Below are positions 41,645 through 50,408 of a stretch of DNA of 64,000 nt, piece after piece; within the stretch, counting starts at the first letter, position 1; each line of letters starts with the position of its first letter. The notes beneath the pieces were generated by a model. The model had not been told where the DNA came from and ran no database searches. It saw only the letters and a list, made by a program, of their open reading frames with translations. Source of the stretch: Armatimonadota bacterium (lineage in GTDB: Bacteria; Armatimonadota; Fimbriimonadia; Fimbriimonadales; Fimbriimonadaceae); NCBI GenBank assembly GCA_020161505.1, contig JAIUNY010000001.1:186001-250000 (forward strand), given 5' to 3'. A program made the position numbers and the translations under genes.

Positions 41645-42202
41645 ATGAGCGAAGTGCTCCTAGACGCGGGAACGATGAAACGGACGCTGTCGCGTCTGGC
41701 CCACGAGGTTCTGGATCACCCAGAGGGTTCCGACGATTTGGTCGTGGTTGGAGTCTTGCGACGCGGCTATCCTGTCGCCAAGCGTCTCGCCTTCCTGATG
41801 ACCCAGGTGGAAGGGGCCACGATTCCGTGCGGCAAGCTCGACGCCCGGGCCCATCGCGACGACGGATCCCAGTCGAGCGAGCCGTCCGAGACTCAGATCC
41901 CGTTCCAGATCACCGGGAAGCGGGTCGTTTTAGTCGACGAAGTGGTCTTCACGGGGCGCACCATCCGGGCGGCTCTGGATGCCTTGATCCAAATTGGCCG
42001 ACCGAGGGTGGTGCAGCTTGCCGTGCTCATCGATCGAGGGCACCGCGAACTCCCGATTCAGCCCGACTACGTGGGCCGGAAGGTGGAAACGAGCCGGGAA
42101 GATCACATCCTGGTCAAGCTCAACGAATTCGATGGCGAAGACCTGGTGGAGCTCCTGAGCTCCGAGGAAATGCGCGAGAAGGAGATGGTGAAGCAATCAT
42201 GA
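41645..42202 (+). CDS. pyrR: Bifunctional PyrR: pyr operon regulator / uracil phosphoribosyltransferase
   Basis: 185 residues from ATG 41645 (MSEVLLDAG). PRTase fold with the PRPP loop VVLVDEVVFTGRTIRAALD, LRRGYPVAKRLA, and the C-terminal RGHRELPIQPDYVGR and VKLNEFDG motifs of PyrR. In Firmicutes PyrR binds pyr mRNA leaders and attenuates transcription. Here the -10 box abuts the start codon, so that mechanism lacks a leader. It overlaps pyrB by four bases (ATGA). Confidence 0.92.
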   Translation: MSEVLLDAGTMKRTLSRLAHEVLDHPEGSDDLVVVGVLRRGYPVAKRLAFLMTQVEGATIPCGKLDARAHRDDGSQSSEPSETQIPFQITGKRVVLVDEVVFTGRTIRAALDALIQIGRPRVVQLAVLIDRGHRELPIQPDYVGRKVETSREDHILVKLNEFDGEDLVELLSSEEMREKEMVKQS

Positions 42203-43131
42203 GCCGACAAATGCTGGCGATTCGGCACCTTGAAAAAACCGACATCGAGTTCCTTGTGGCAAACGCCGCGTCGCTGAAAGCCGACGTTCTGGCGGGGAAG
42301 CCGATCGATGCGAAACGAGCCCACACGGTTGGCCTCCTCTTCTTTGAAAACTCGACGAGAACCCGCGTGAGCTTCGAGCAAGCGTGCAACTACCTCGGTT
42401 ACCGATTTGTGAACTTCTCTGGCTCCGGTAGCTCGCTCTCCAAGGGCGAATCGCTCAAGGACACGATTCTCACCCTCAAGCACGAGCGACTGGAGGCCGT
42501 GGTGATGCGCCACAAGTCGAGCGGGGCGGCCCAGCTCGCTGCCGGATACTTCGATGGTCCGATCATCAACGCTGGCGATGGTCAGCATGAGCATCCCACC
42601 CAAGCCCTGGGTGACGCTCTCACGATCCAAGAGCGACTCGGCAAGCTCAGCGGCCTGAAGATTGCGATTGTCGGGGATGTTCTTCATTCTCGCGTGGCAC
42701 GCAGCAACTCTTGGCTCCTCAGCAAGCTCGGAAACGAGGTCCGATTCGTCGGCCCCCGTTCGCTGATTCCCAGCTTCACCTCAAAGCTCCCCGGCGATGT
42801 CTACTACAACTTGCGCGAAGGGCTTCTGGGCGCGGATGTCGTGATGTGTCTCCGACTCCAGCGGGAGCGGATGGATGATGGTCGGCTGAGCTCGATCAGC
42901 GAATTTTCGAGGCTGTATCAGGTTAATCGGAGCACGATCAAGTCGGCTGCTCCCCATGCGATTGTCATGCATCCTGGCCCGCTGAATCGCGGAGTTGAGC
43001 TGGATGACGCAACCGCCGATGGACCGCAAAGCGCGATTTCTGATCAAGTTCAGAACGGGATCTTCGTGAGGATGGCGGTGCTGAAGTGGATCTTTGAACC
43101 GACCGCAGCAGCTTCGGAGGTGAAGGCATGA
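42199..43131 (+). CDS. pyrB: Aspartate carbamoyltransferase catalytic subunit
   Basis: 310 residues, standard. Makes N-carbamoyl-aspartate from carbamoyl phosphate and aspartate. Carbamoyl-phosphate loop ENSTRTRVSF (STRTR), active-site SLSKGESLKDT loop, HPTQALGDA and HPGPLNRG are visible. No pyrI regulatory subunit follows, which fits the PyrB type regulated at the transcription level. Coupled to pyrR and pyrC by four-base overlaps. Confidence 0.96.
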   Translation: MSRQMLAIRHLEKTDIEFLVANAASLKADVLAGKPIDAKRAHTVGLLFFENSTRTRVSFEQACNYLGYRFVNFSGSGSSLSKGESLKDTILTLKHERLEAVVMRHKSSGAAQLAAGYFDGPIINAGDGQHEHPTQALGDALTIQERLGKLSGLKIAIVGDVLHSRVARSNSWLLSKLGNEVRFVGPRSLIPSFTSKLPGDVYYNLREGLLGADVVMCLRLQRERMDDGRLSSISEFSRLYQVNRSTIKSAAPHAIVMHPGPLNRGVELDDATADGPQSAISDQVQNGIFVRMAVLKWIFEPTAAASEVKA

Positions 43132-44444
43132 GAACACTCTTCCGCAATGGTCGGATCCTCGATCCAAGCCAAGAATTGGACATCGTCGGGAGCGTGATGC
43201 TGGAAGATGGCCAGATCATTGACCTGGGCGCGGACATCGACGAAGAGGATGCCGATGAGGTCTATGACTGCACCGGCCTCTGGATTGCCCCGGGGTTGGT
43301 CGATATGCACGCTCACCTGCGCGAGCCTGGTCAGGAACGTCGCGAGACGATCCGCACGGGGACTCAAGCGGCGGCAGCGGGTGGATTCACTACGGTTTGC
43401 TGCATGCCGAACACAAGCCCCGCGCTTGACAACCCGGCAATCATCGACTTCATCCTAGATAAAGCCGCTTCACCGGACTCTGGCGGCGTTTTCGTTCAAC
43501 CCATCGGAGCCTTGACAAAGGGGCAAAAGGGCGAGCAGATCGCCGATTTGGCTGCGCTGAAGCAAGCCGGAGTGGCCGCAGTCAGCGACGAAGGCTGCCC
43601 GATTCAAGAATCGAATCTGATGATGCGAGCCATGGAGTTTGCCCTCCAGCTCGACCTGCCGATCATGGTGCACTGCGAGGATCGGTCCCTCAGCCAAGGC
43701 GGAGCGATGAACGAAGGCATGGTCTCGGCCATGCTCGGCGTCCCGGGCATCCCTCGAAGTGCCGAAGAGATCATGATTATGCGGAACTGCGTGCTTGCCC
43801 TGAACACGGGCTGCCGCATTCACATCATGCGCGTCACGACCTGGGGCGGGGTCGAAATGATCCGGCAATTCAAGTATCTGGGCGCGCCGGTGACCTGCGA
43901 GGTCACTCCGCACCACCTCACGCTCACCGACGAATCGATTGGCGAGTTCAACCCGAACTTCAAAACCACGCCTCCGCTGCGCACCTCGGTCGATTTGGAT
44001 ATTCTCCAACAGGCCCTGAGTGATGGCACGATTGACGTGATTGCCAGTGATCACTCGCCGTATGCTCCGTTTGAAGTGCATGTTCCGTTCGAGGAAGCCC
44101 CGAACGGCATGTCCACACTCGAGGCCACAGTCGGGGTCGTGCTCACCCACCTGACGCACAAGGGTGTTCTGACGCCGCTCCAGACGATTGAGAAACTCTC
44201 CACCGCGCCGGCTCAAATCTTGGGTCTTGCGGCAGGGACTTTGCAGCCAGATCGAACACCCGTCGCCCAAATCACAGTCATAGACCCGAACGTGGAATGG
44301 AAATTCGATGCTCATCGAACCTTCAGCAAGGGCAAAAACTCGCCATTTGACGGGTGGAACCTGCTCGGGAAGGCCGTGTTGACCTACTGTGGAACTGAGG
44401 TCTATCGCGATCCATTCTTTAGTGATGAGCGGTATGAAGCCTAA
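43128..44444 (+). CDS. pyrC: Dihydroorotase (type I)
   Basis: 438 residues. Cyclises N-carbamoyl-aspartate to dihydroorotate. Zinc site DMHAHLREPGQE, substrate Arg in the same loop, HCED and H..H motifs (CEVTPHHLTLTD), and ASDHSPYAP for the catalytic Asp. The length and LREPG form fit the class that often associates with PyrB. ATGA overlap with pyrB; the next gene starts inside its last codons. Confidence 0.96.
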   Translation: MRTLFRNGRILDPSQELDIVGSVMLEDGQIIDLGADIDEEDADEVYDCTGLWIAPGLVDMHAHLREPGQERRETIRTGTQAAAAGGFTTVCCMPNTSPALDNPAIIDFILDKAASPDSGGVFVQPIGALTKGQKGEQIADLAALKQAGVAAVSDEGCPIQESNLMMRAMEFALQLDLPIMVHCEDRSLSQGGAMNEGMVSAMLGVPGIPRSAEEIMIMRNCVLALNTGCRIHIMRVTTWGGVEMIRQFKYLGAPVTCEVTPHHLTLTDESIGEFNPNFKTTPPLRTSVDLDILQQALSDGTIDVIASDHSPYAPFEVHVPFEEAPNGMSTLEATVGVVLTHLTHKGVLTPLQTIEKLSTAPAQILGLAAGTLQPDRTPVAQITVIDPNVEWKFDAHRTFSKGKNSPFDGWNLLGKAVLTYCGTEVYRDPFFSDERYEA

Positions 44445-45201
44445 GTTTTGGGTCGCAGGATTGGTGCTCTTGAGCGCTCTCGGAGGGTGTTATTTCGACA
44501 CCCTGCCGGATCCCAATGCGATCACTTCTCAGCGGATGCCCGAAGCCGAGGTGATGCAGCGCAACATCTCTTCCGCCTATGCCTCGCTCGATCGTCGGCT
44601 CAAGAAGGGCGAGATCACGGAGGCGCAAAAGAAGGATTCGATTGATCAGCTCGTGCAGGTTTATGCAGAGAAGATCATCCTGGAGGAGGTGCCAGATCGA
44701 ACCGCCTTCCGGTACGCGGATATTCTGCGACAAGCTGGTCGCCTAAAAGAAGCCGAAGGGCTCTATCGGAAAGCCGTCGAGGTGGCCCCGAACGAAGATC
44801 GTCGGGTCAACGATTCGCTCCAGCTCGCCCGCGTCCTGATGATGCAGGGCAAAGGGAAGGAGGCCATGACTCTGGCTCGATCCACATTTGATGTGGAGCC
44901 CAAGGAGAAGGCGCCGATCATGATGGCGGTTCTCTACGAGATCGTCCCTGAGGGACGAAAAAAAAAGCAGAGCCTCACCGAACTCGCGAAGCTCCTGGAA
45001 GAATCGATTAACCAGCACATGCTCGTTTACGTGGATCCCACGACGGATGGAGGGCAAGCGTTTCTTTCGGCGATGCCAAGGCACCTGGACAATGCCTGGG
45101 ATGAAGTGATGAAGCTCTACCGAGACGCAGATCGCGATGACCTGATGCAAGCTGCTTTCAACCGTCGTCGCGAGCAAGATCGGAAGACTCGATCCCTGTA
45201 G
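44434..45201 (+). CDS. TPR-type lipoprotein
   Basis: 255 residues from ATG 44434 (ATG 44425 adds three residues). Lipoprotein signal MKPKFWVAGLVLLSALGGC, then helical TPR-like pairs (YADILRQAGRLKEAEGLYRK; LARVLMMQGKGKEAMTLARS). Probably an outer-membrane or periplasmic scaffold. It overlaps the pyrC end by about 11 nt and so is co-transcribed with pyrimidine genes, without obvious functional link. Confidence 0.75.
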   Translation: MKPKFWVAGLVLLSALGGCYFDTLPDPNAITSQRMPEAEVMQRNISSAYASLDRRLKKGEITEAQKKDSIDQLVQVYAEKIILEEVPDRTAFRYADILRQAGRLKEAEGLYRKAVEVAPNEDRRVNDSLQLARVLMMQGKGKEAMTLARSTFDVEPKEKAPIMMAVLYEIVPEGRKKKQSLTELAKLLEESINQHMLVYVDPTTDGGQAFLSAMPRHLDNAWDEVMKLYRDADRDDLMQAAFNRRREQDRKTRSL

Positions 45202-45259
45202 ACTCGCCGGGTCCTTCATTCCCACCCTCGTCGGGCTGGTATCCTTGCACTCTTGCAAC

Positions 45260-45273
45260 TCGTGCATGCACGA
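45260..45273. promoter_or_regulatory. 14-nt perfect palindrome upstream of the small basic gene
   Basis: TCGTGCATGCACGA lies between a TATCCT box (45240-45245) and the AGGA ribosome site at 45284. It could be an operator or an mRNA hairpin. Confidence 0.4.
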
Positions 45274-45292
45274 TGAATGAGGCCAGGACACC

Positions 45293-45484
45293 ATGAGGGT
45301 TCGAAACAAGGAAATGCGCAATCGACGCCGCCGAAAGGAAAAGCGCGTCAAGGAACTGATTAAGGAAGCCATCGCGGAAGCGAAGGGCGGTAAGACCACC
45401 AAGAAGGCTGCTCCCGCCGCGAAGAAGGCCGCAGCTCCGAAAAAGACGACGAAGAAAGACGCAGCTCCTGCTGAGTCTGAGTAA
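45293..45484 (+). CDS. Small very basic protein (Lys/Ala/Arg-rich)
   Basis: 63 residues. Residues about 1-30 are an Arg/Lys helix (RNKEMRNRRRRKEKRVKELI), followed by a Lys/Ala/Thr/Pro tail with KKAAPAAKKAAAPKKTTKK and an acidic last few residues. This looks like a nucleic-acid binding, histone-H1-like or ribosome-associated protein; I recognise no defined family, and it is not S20 or S21. AGGA lies 5 nt before the ATG. It is followed by an exceptionally strong terminator, which suggests high expression. Confidence 0.7.
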   Translation: MRVRNKEMRNRRRRKEKRVKELIKEAIAEAKGGKTTKKAAPAAKKAAAPKKTTKKDAAPAESE

Positions 45485-45499
45485 ACAACATCCGCTTTT

Positions 45500-45555
45500 G
45501 TTGCGTCCCAGCACGATGAACCACTTGGTTCGTGGTGCTGGGACGCAACTTTGTT
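45500..45555 (+). terminator. Strong Rho-independent terminator after the small basic gene
   Basis: GTTGCGTCCCAGCAC (45500-45514) pairs perfectly with GTGCTGGGACGCAAC (45535-45549), plus inner GAACC/GGTTC, followed by TTTGTT. Confidence 0.92.
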
Positions 45556-45578
45556 GGGGGGTGAACCGGTAACCTCTT

Positions 45579-47396
45579 GTGGATAGATTCGTGTCAGAGG
45601 TCGTTGCCGCTTCGGAGCCCACGCTCACCGCGACAAGCAGTCGCATGGATGAGTTCTCTTCGCATGTGCGAGAGAACCCTTCTTGCTTGGCCGAAGACCC
45701 GGTTGCTCTGGCTGAAAAATTTGGTCTTCCGATCGAATTCGTCCGAGGCGTGATCGGGGCGATGCGGGCTCCTGTGGAGCAACAAAGCTTTGTGGACGTC
45801 GCCTTCACGGCGGTTCGTACCGGCGTCAGCTCTCTTGGGCGAACAGTTCAATCGACGATCCATGAGCTCACCGCCCGGCCTCTGCTTTGCCTTCTGGGAT
45901 CGACCGGAATCGTGGCCCTGGTTCTCTTTGGTCTGATCCTCCTCTCCCGCACCTTCAACATTTCAGCGAGTTTCCTGGGGACAGGTGCCGCCGCTGCTCT
46001 GATAGGGGCGGTGATGGTGGCGGCGACGATGCTTCATGCCGTCTGCTTTTACCGCCACGGAATGATGCGCTACGCGCTCATCGTCTCGGCGGTTGTCTTC
46101 TTTGGGTTTGTCGCCGCGTTTTCTGCTCTGTCCGCGAGCGGAGCCCTCTCGGATGTGGAGCGCTCCGGCACTCCGATTTTGCCGACCATCATCCTCGCCT
46201 CTACGTTGTTGACGATGCTGTATTTCTCGTTCAGCGCGGCGTGCAGTTTGCTGGGAGGCTTCGCCCGAGTCCGTGAGCAGAGCTTGGCTCACGCGCAGGT
46301 CGACCGCCAAGCAATGCTCGATCGGCTTTTTGAGGTGGAGAGTCGCCTGAACTACCTCGTCGCCGAGGGACGCACTGCCCCCAAGCTCAGTCTCATTCGC
46401 CGGATTCGTGCGAGTCGGACGTTCGTGTTCAACGCCTTCGCCTTCGGCATCGCCATGGGCCTCGTCGAGCTCGTCCTCATTGGTACGATCCGCCAAATGG
46501 GAGACGCGGCAGGTCGCACGGCTCCGCTGGAGATCATGCTCTCCCTCGGCGTGCTGTTGCTGAAAACCGCGTGCTACCTGGGCGTCGGGTTCCTGGCGGG
46601 GCGTCCAGGACGAGCGATCAGTGCGATCATCGCGACCTGGGCTGGGCACCTGATCCCTCTGATGATCCCGTTTGGCGGATATGGCTGGCCCTACGTTTCG
46701 CGTGAACTCAGCATCGTGAATCTCTTTCCTGCGCTTCTCGCCGGACTCCTGATGGGCGTTTTGAGTGGATACGCGGCCTTGATCGAGGATGCGAGCGCCA
46801 AGCAGCGCCGCAACAACGAGGAAGACCCAGCGAGCCTGATGGCTGAGCGAATTCAGCTCCAATGGCGGCTGGGGATCGGCCAAAACGCGACGACGGTCAT
46901 GGTCGTCGACGTCGCCCGTTCCACCGCGATGAAGGCTCAAGCAGACCCTCTTCGCGTCGAATGGAGTTTCCGGGAGTATCAACAACTAGTGGCTGTCCTC
47001 AGCGCGCGACATGGTGGACAAGTGCTCTCCACGGCGGGTGATGGCGCGGTGGTGGGCTTTGGCTTGCCCGCTGCGGCGACTCAGGCGGCTCGAGAGATTC
47101 AGTCGGAGATCGCTCGGTTCAATTCACGGAGAAACCGGTTGGATACCGCGTTCCGGCTGCGGATTGGCATCCATGCCGGGCACACGCAGTCGAATCTTGC
47201 CGACGCCCCATTCAACGAACTGATCGACATCGCGGCTCACATTGAGGGCGTCGCGCCGGTTGGCGGGATTGCCGTCAGTGGAGAAGTCGCGAAGGGGCTT
47301 GAGGGGCAGGTGGAGCTGGCCGAGATGGCTCGTCCGGTCGATGGTCAGCCTGTATTCGTCGTTCTGAACCCGACACTGGAGGGGGCGATCGTTTGA
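45579..47396 (+). CDS. Membrane protein with degenerate class III nucleotide cyclase domain
   Basis: 605 residues. About nine hydrophobic helices (110-410) in two blocks, then a cyclase homology domain (about 440-600). The two metal Asp are kept (VVDVARST; STAGDGAVVGF), as is RLRIGIHAG, but the base-selecting Lys is Ser in STAGDG, and the transition-state NxxxR region reads IDIAAHIE (N to D, R to H). Enzymatic activity is therefore doubtful. The GTG start at 45579 follows a TAACCT box closely. lipB overlaps its stop. Confidence 0.8.
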   Translation: MDRFVSEVVAASEPTLTATSSRMDEFSSHVRENPSCLAEDPVALAEKFGLPIEFVRGVIGAMRAPVEQQSFVDVAFTAVRTGVSSLGRTVQSTIHELTARPLLCLLGSTGIVALVLFGLILLSRTFNISASFLGTGAAAALIGAVMVAATMLHAVCFYRHGMMRYALIVSAVVFFGFVAAFSALSASGALSDVERSGTPILPTIILASTLLTMLYFSFSAACSLLGGFARVREQSLAHAQVDRQAMLDRLFEVESRLNYLVAEGRTAPKLSLIRRIRASRTFVFNAFAFGIAMGLVELVLIGTIRQMGDAAGRTAPLEIMLSLGVLLLKTACYLGVGFLAGRPGRAISAIIATWAGHLIPLMIPFGGYGWPYVSRELSIVNLFPALLAGLLMGVLSGYAALIEDASAKQRRNNEEDPASLMAERIQLQWRLGIGQNATTVMVVDVARSTAMKAQADPLRVEWSFREYQQLVAVLSARHGGQVLSTAGDGAVVGFGLPAAATQAAREIQSEIARFNSRRNRLDTAFRLRIGIHAGHTQSNLADAPFNELIDIAAHIEGVAPVGGIAVSGEVAKGLEGQVELAEMARPVDGQPVFVVLNPTLEGAIV

Positions 47397-48040
47397 AAGT
47401 CATCGATCTCGGTCGAATGGGTTACCAGGACGCTTGGGATATCCAGCTCGAAGTTCACGAAGATGTGATGGCCGGCCGTGAGGATGTGCTCTTGTTTGTG
47501 GAGCATGATCCTGTGCTGACTTTGGGGGCTAACTTCCATGAAGAGAACCTGCTCCTCACTCCCGAGCAATACAAGGAGCGCGGAATCGACGTGATCCGGA
47601 CGGATCGCGGCGGCGATGTGACCTACCACGGCCCGGGTCAGTTGGTGATCTATCCGATTTTCAACGTCGCGAATCACGGCAAAGATCTGCACAAGTGGAT
47701 GCGTGACCTGGAGGAGACAATGATTCTGACTTGCGCTTCCCTGGGGATCGAAGCTCATCGAAAACCGGATGTCAACACCGGAGCGTGGGTGGGGAACAAC
47801 AAGATCGCCGCGATTGGGGTGAAGGTTCGCAAGTGGGTGAATCTGCACGGAATCGCCCTGAACATGGACCCCGATTTGAGCGCGTTCCAGCTCATCAATC
47901 CCTGCGGGATTGTGACGCACGGGGTGACCTCGCTCCGAAGAGAACTGGGGGAAGCTCCGGATGTCGCCAGTGTCAAGTCACATGTTGCAGCCGCATTCGA
48001 AGGTTTGTTCGCGAAAACCCCTCCGCGAGTAAAAAAGTAG
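47393..48040 (+). CDS. lipB: Lipoyl(octanoyl) transferase
   Basis: 215 residues. Transfers octanoyl from ACP to lipoyl domains. The signature RTDRGGDVTYHGPGQL, catalytic Lys137 in NNKIAAIGV and Cys171 in INPCGIVTHGVTSL are intact. The TTG start overlaps the stop of the cyclase-like gene (TTGA). lipA is not in the window. Confidence 0.96.
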   Translation: MKVIDLGRMGYQDAWDIQLEVHEDVMAGREDVLLFVEHDPVLTLGANFHEENLLLTPEQYKERGIDVIRTDRGGDVTYHGPGQLVIYPIFNVANHGKDLHKWMRDLEETMILTCASLGIEAHRKPDVNTGAWVGNNKIAAIGVKVRKWVNLHGIALNMDPDLSAFQLINPCGIVTHGVTSLRRELGEAPDVASVKSHVAAAFEGLFAKTPPRVKK

Positions 48041-48063
48041 CGAGACCCTCTGCGGTGTCTCGC
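48040..48063 (+). terminator. Possible weak terminator after lipB
   Basis: GCGAGAC and GTCTCGC form a 7-bp stem around 10 nt, extended by GTAG/CTAC with one bulge. No U-tail follows. The 274-nt stretch to 48315 holds no convincing gene; a 69-codon minus-strand frame there is unsupported. Confidence 0.4.
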
Positions 48064-48299
48064 CTACGAACTGCTTGTTGTGATCGCAGCGCGCGCCATC
48101 TGATTCTCTGCCCAGATTTCAGATGAGACCGTTCCTCCGAACACCCACCTCAGCCGCGTGCTTCCATCACTACTATCGGAGGAAACTGTTAAGACATCAC
48201 CCCTGCTGGGACCAAAGCTGAAGTGATTGATCAAGTTTAGGCATTTCTTCACAGGGGAACCGCGCAAGTTCACGGGCTGAGACTGAACCGAGCATCGGT

Positions 48300-48305
48300 C
48301 ACAAT
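48300..48305 (+). promoter_or_regulatory. -10 box CACAAT for trpG
   Basis: CACAAT ends 9 nt before the ATG at 48315. Confidence 0.35.
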
Positions 48306-48314
48306 AAGGGCTCC

Positions 48315-48920
48315 ATGATTCTCGTCATCGACAACTACGACAGCTTCACTTACAACCTGGTGCAGTATCTCGCCCAGGCGGGGGCAGAGGTCGTGGTTCG
48401 TCGAAACGACGAAGTTACGCTCGACGAAATCATGGCCATGAAGCCAGCGGGCATCATGCTTTCGCCTGGTCCCTGCACCCCGAGCGAAGCAGGTGTATGT
48501 CGAGCGGTCAGTCAGGCCGCGCTTTCCGCTCATCCTGCGCTCGGCGGCGTTCCAATCTTCGGCGTGTGTCTCGGTCACCAAACGCTCGGCGATCTTTCCG
48601 GCGGCGAAGTCCGGCGCGCGCGGAAGGTAATGCATGGTAAGTCAAGCCTGATTGAGCATGATGGAAGGGGCCTTTTCGCCGGGATGCCGAATCCGTTTCG
48701 GGCGATTCGCTATCACTCTCTTGTGGTGGACGAGGCCTCGATACCCGAGGACTTCATCGTCACCGCACGTTCAACTGACGACAATGAGGTTCAGGGAATG
48801 CGCCACAAAACTCTGCCGATCGAGGGCGTGCAGTTCCACCCCGAGTCGATCATGACGGAGCAAGGGATGACGATCGTGGAGAACTTTGTACGCCAGACTC
48901 GGGCGGCGAGTCCGGTCTAA
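48315..48920 (+). CDS. trpG: Anthranilate/aminodeoxychorismate synthase glutaminase
   Basis: 201 residues, class I glutamine amidotransferase. Supplies ammonia to TrpE and/or PabB. Start MILVIDNYDSFTYNLVQYL, nucleophile Cys85 in GVCLGHQ, His175 and Glu177 in GVQFHPES. In many bacteria one such subunit serves tryptophan and folate; here it stands alone, away from trpE and pabB, so the dual TrpG/PabA role is likely. Its TAA stop overlaps the convergent gene's TAG (CTAA). Confidence 0.93.
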   Translation: MILVIDNYDSFTYNLVQYLAQAGAEVVVRRNDEVTLDEIMAMKPAGIMLSPGPCTPSEAGVCRAVSQAALSAHPALGGVPIFGVCLGHQTLGDLSGGEVRRARKVMHGKSSLIEHDGRGLFAGMPNPFRAIRYHSLVVDEASIPEDFIVTARSTDDNEVQGMRHKTLPIEGVQFHPESIMTEQGMTIVENFVRQTRAASPV

Positions 48921-49360
48921 TCCGGTTCGATGGCGAACTGGTCGATTGACCACTTTTTGTCCGCATAGACCAGATCCATTTTCACGCGTGCTTTGCCGTT
49001 GGCAAACGTGGCTCTCTGCTCGTAGGCGCAGAGGATCCCTTTTTTGTTCGTATTCTTTAGCCGCGCCGTTCCTCGTCCGGAAACATAGGAACCGAGGGCT
49101 TTCTTGTTTCCATCGAGCGACTTTTGGAACTGATCTTTGGAGAATTCCTTCTGATAACTCTCCGTGGCGAGCGACACAAGCTGATCCGCGCTCCAATTCC
49201 TCAGGATTTGGCGAGTGTAGTTGTCCCCGAAGCTTTTGGCTTCCTTTTCCCGCTTCTCGACGACGGTGGTGGCCGGACTGAGCATCAGCATAAAGCCGCC
49301 GCAGCAGAAGAGCATAAGCACTCCCATCACCAGCATGCCGACTTTGAAGCCCGTGTTCAT
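48917..49360 (-). CDS. Membrane-anchored small protein
   Basis: 147 residues. One N-terminal TM helix (VGMLVMGVLMLFCCGGFMLML), then a soluble domain with NYTRQILRNWSADQLVSLAT and KARVKMDLVYADKKWSIDQF, compatible with a DUF4878/NTF2-like fold, as in the genes at 34307 and 34814. Function unknown. TAGCAT lies 9 nt before the ATG. Confidence 0.7.
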   Translation of the reverse strand: MNTGFKVGMLVMGVLMLFCCGGFMLMLSPATTVVEKREKEAKSFGDNYTRQILRNWSADQLVSLATESYQKEFSKDQFQKSLDGNKKALGSYVSGRGTARLKNTNKKGILCAYEQRATFANGKARVKMDLVYADKKWSIDQFAIEPD

Positions 49361-49369
49361 AGATAGATC

Positions 49370-49375
49370 ATGCTA
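49370..49375 (-). promoter_or_regulatory. -10 box TAGCAT for the 49360 gene
   Basis: Minus-strand TAGCAT ends 9 nt before the ATG at 49360. Confidence 0.35.
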
Positions 49376-49512
49376 GATATTCGGCGGAATTGTGCTGATT
49401 TGCAGGGAAACAAAGTGTTTCGATACTTGTCCTCCGGAAAAGGGGGCCTCCGGGTCGCGGGACGAAGGGGCGAGAGTGTGCAAAACCCCAGAATCCTGCC
49501 TCGGTCGCGTGT

Positions 49513-49518
49513 CAGACT
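49513..49518 (+). promoter_or_regulatory. -10 box CAGACT for thyX
   Basis: CAGACT ends 6 nt before the ATG at 49525; no SD is visible. Confidence 0.4.
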
Positions 49519-49524
49519 CGACGC

Positions 49525-50403
49525 ATGGGTCGGATTGTCGTGCCGGAAGCGGAGGCACTGTTAGATCAGGAGATCAAAGTTCTTGACAAGGGGTTTGTGC
49601 GGTTGGTTGACTACTTGGGGGGCGATGACCGAATCGTCCAAGCGGCTCGGGTGAGTTACGGTTCCGGCACGAAGAGCTACCGACAAGATCGCGGCCTGAT
49701 CCACTACCTTTTGCGCAACGAGCACACGAGTCCGTTTGAACAAGTTGTTCTGACATTCCACACCAAAATGCCGATCTTTGTCGCGCGCCAATGGGTGCGG
49801 CACCGCACGGCTCGCCTCAACGAGATCAGTGGTCGCTACTCCATCATGCGCGACGAGTTTTATGTGCCGGAACCGGATCAGATGCGGTTCCAGAGCACCG
49901 ACAACAAGCAGGCGCGAAGCGACGAGGAACTCGATGCGGATCTCGCTCGGCAGATGATCGCCGAGATGGAAGCAGACCAGAAGCAACTCTATGCTCACTA
50001 CGAAGGCATGATCGAAAAGGGCCTTGCCCGAGAAATTGCCCGTGGGAATCTTCCGCTGAACCTCTACACCGAGTGGTACTGGCAGATCGATCTTCACAAC
50101 CTCTTCCGCTTCATGCATCTTCGCATGGATAGCCACGCGCAGTACGAAATCCGCGTATACGCGGAGGCTCTGGCTCAGTGCGCCAAAGCCGTGGCGCCCA
50201 TCGCTTACGAAGCCTTTGAGGAGCACACGCTCGGCGGGCTCAAGTTCAGCCGGGCGGAGTGTGAGGCTCTGAGCCTGATGCTGGCAGGGCAAGCGAATCC
50301 GCTTGAGGGACGCCCTCTAGCGATTTTCGAGGAGAAGTTGAAGAAGCTCCAAGCGGCGAAACCGACTGAGACTCCCGACGAGCCAGTGGCACCAAGCGCT
50401 TAA
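49525..50403 (+). CDS. thyX: Flavin-dependent thymidylate synthase
   Basis: 292 residues. Methylates dUMP with methylenetetrahydrofolate and FAD. The ThyX motif RHRX7S is clear as RHRTARLNEIS (R92 to S102), followed by GRYS. The C-terminus has an extra Pro/Glu tail. No thyA is in the window; folD at 62133 makes the methylene donor. It is followed 5 nt later by a cyclase-like gene. Confidence 0.96.
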   Translation: MGRIVVPEAEALLDQEIKVLDKGFVRLVDYLGGDDRIVQAARVSYGSGTKSYRQDRGLIHYLLRNEHTSPFEQVVLTFHTKMPIFVARQWVRHRTARLNEISGRYSIMRDEFYVPEPDQMRFQSTDNKQARSDEELDADLARQMIAEMEADQKQLYAHYEGMIEKGLAREIARGNLPLNLYTEWYWQIDLHNLFRFMHLRMDSHAQYEIRVYAEALAQCAKAVAPIAYEAFEEHTLGGLKFSRAECEALSLMLAGQANPLEGRPLAIFEEKLKKLQAAKPTETPDEPVAPSA

Positions 50404-50408
50404 CCCCC

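Noticed and set aside
48064-48273. 69-codon minus-strand frame in the lipB-trpG gap
   Set aside because: No ribosome site, -10 box or recognisable motif; composition not convincing.
48264-48300. GGCTGAGACTGAACCGAG upstream of trpG looks like part of a TPP riboswitch (CTGAGA...ACC)
   Set aside because: The second conserved pyrophosphate-sensor half and the closing stem are absent, and trpG is not a thiamine gene.
49794-49840. ThyX motif first looked altered (no Ser after RHR)
   Set aside because: Counting shows RHRX7S is intact: RHR, seven residues, then Ser102.
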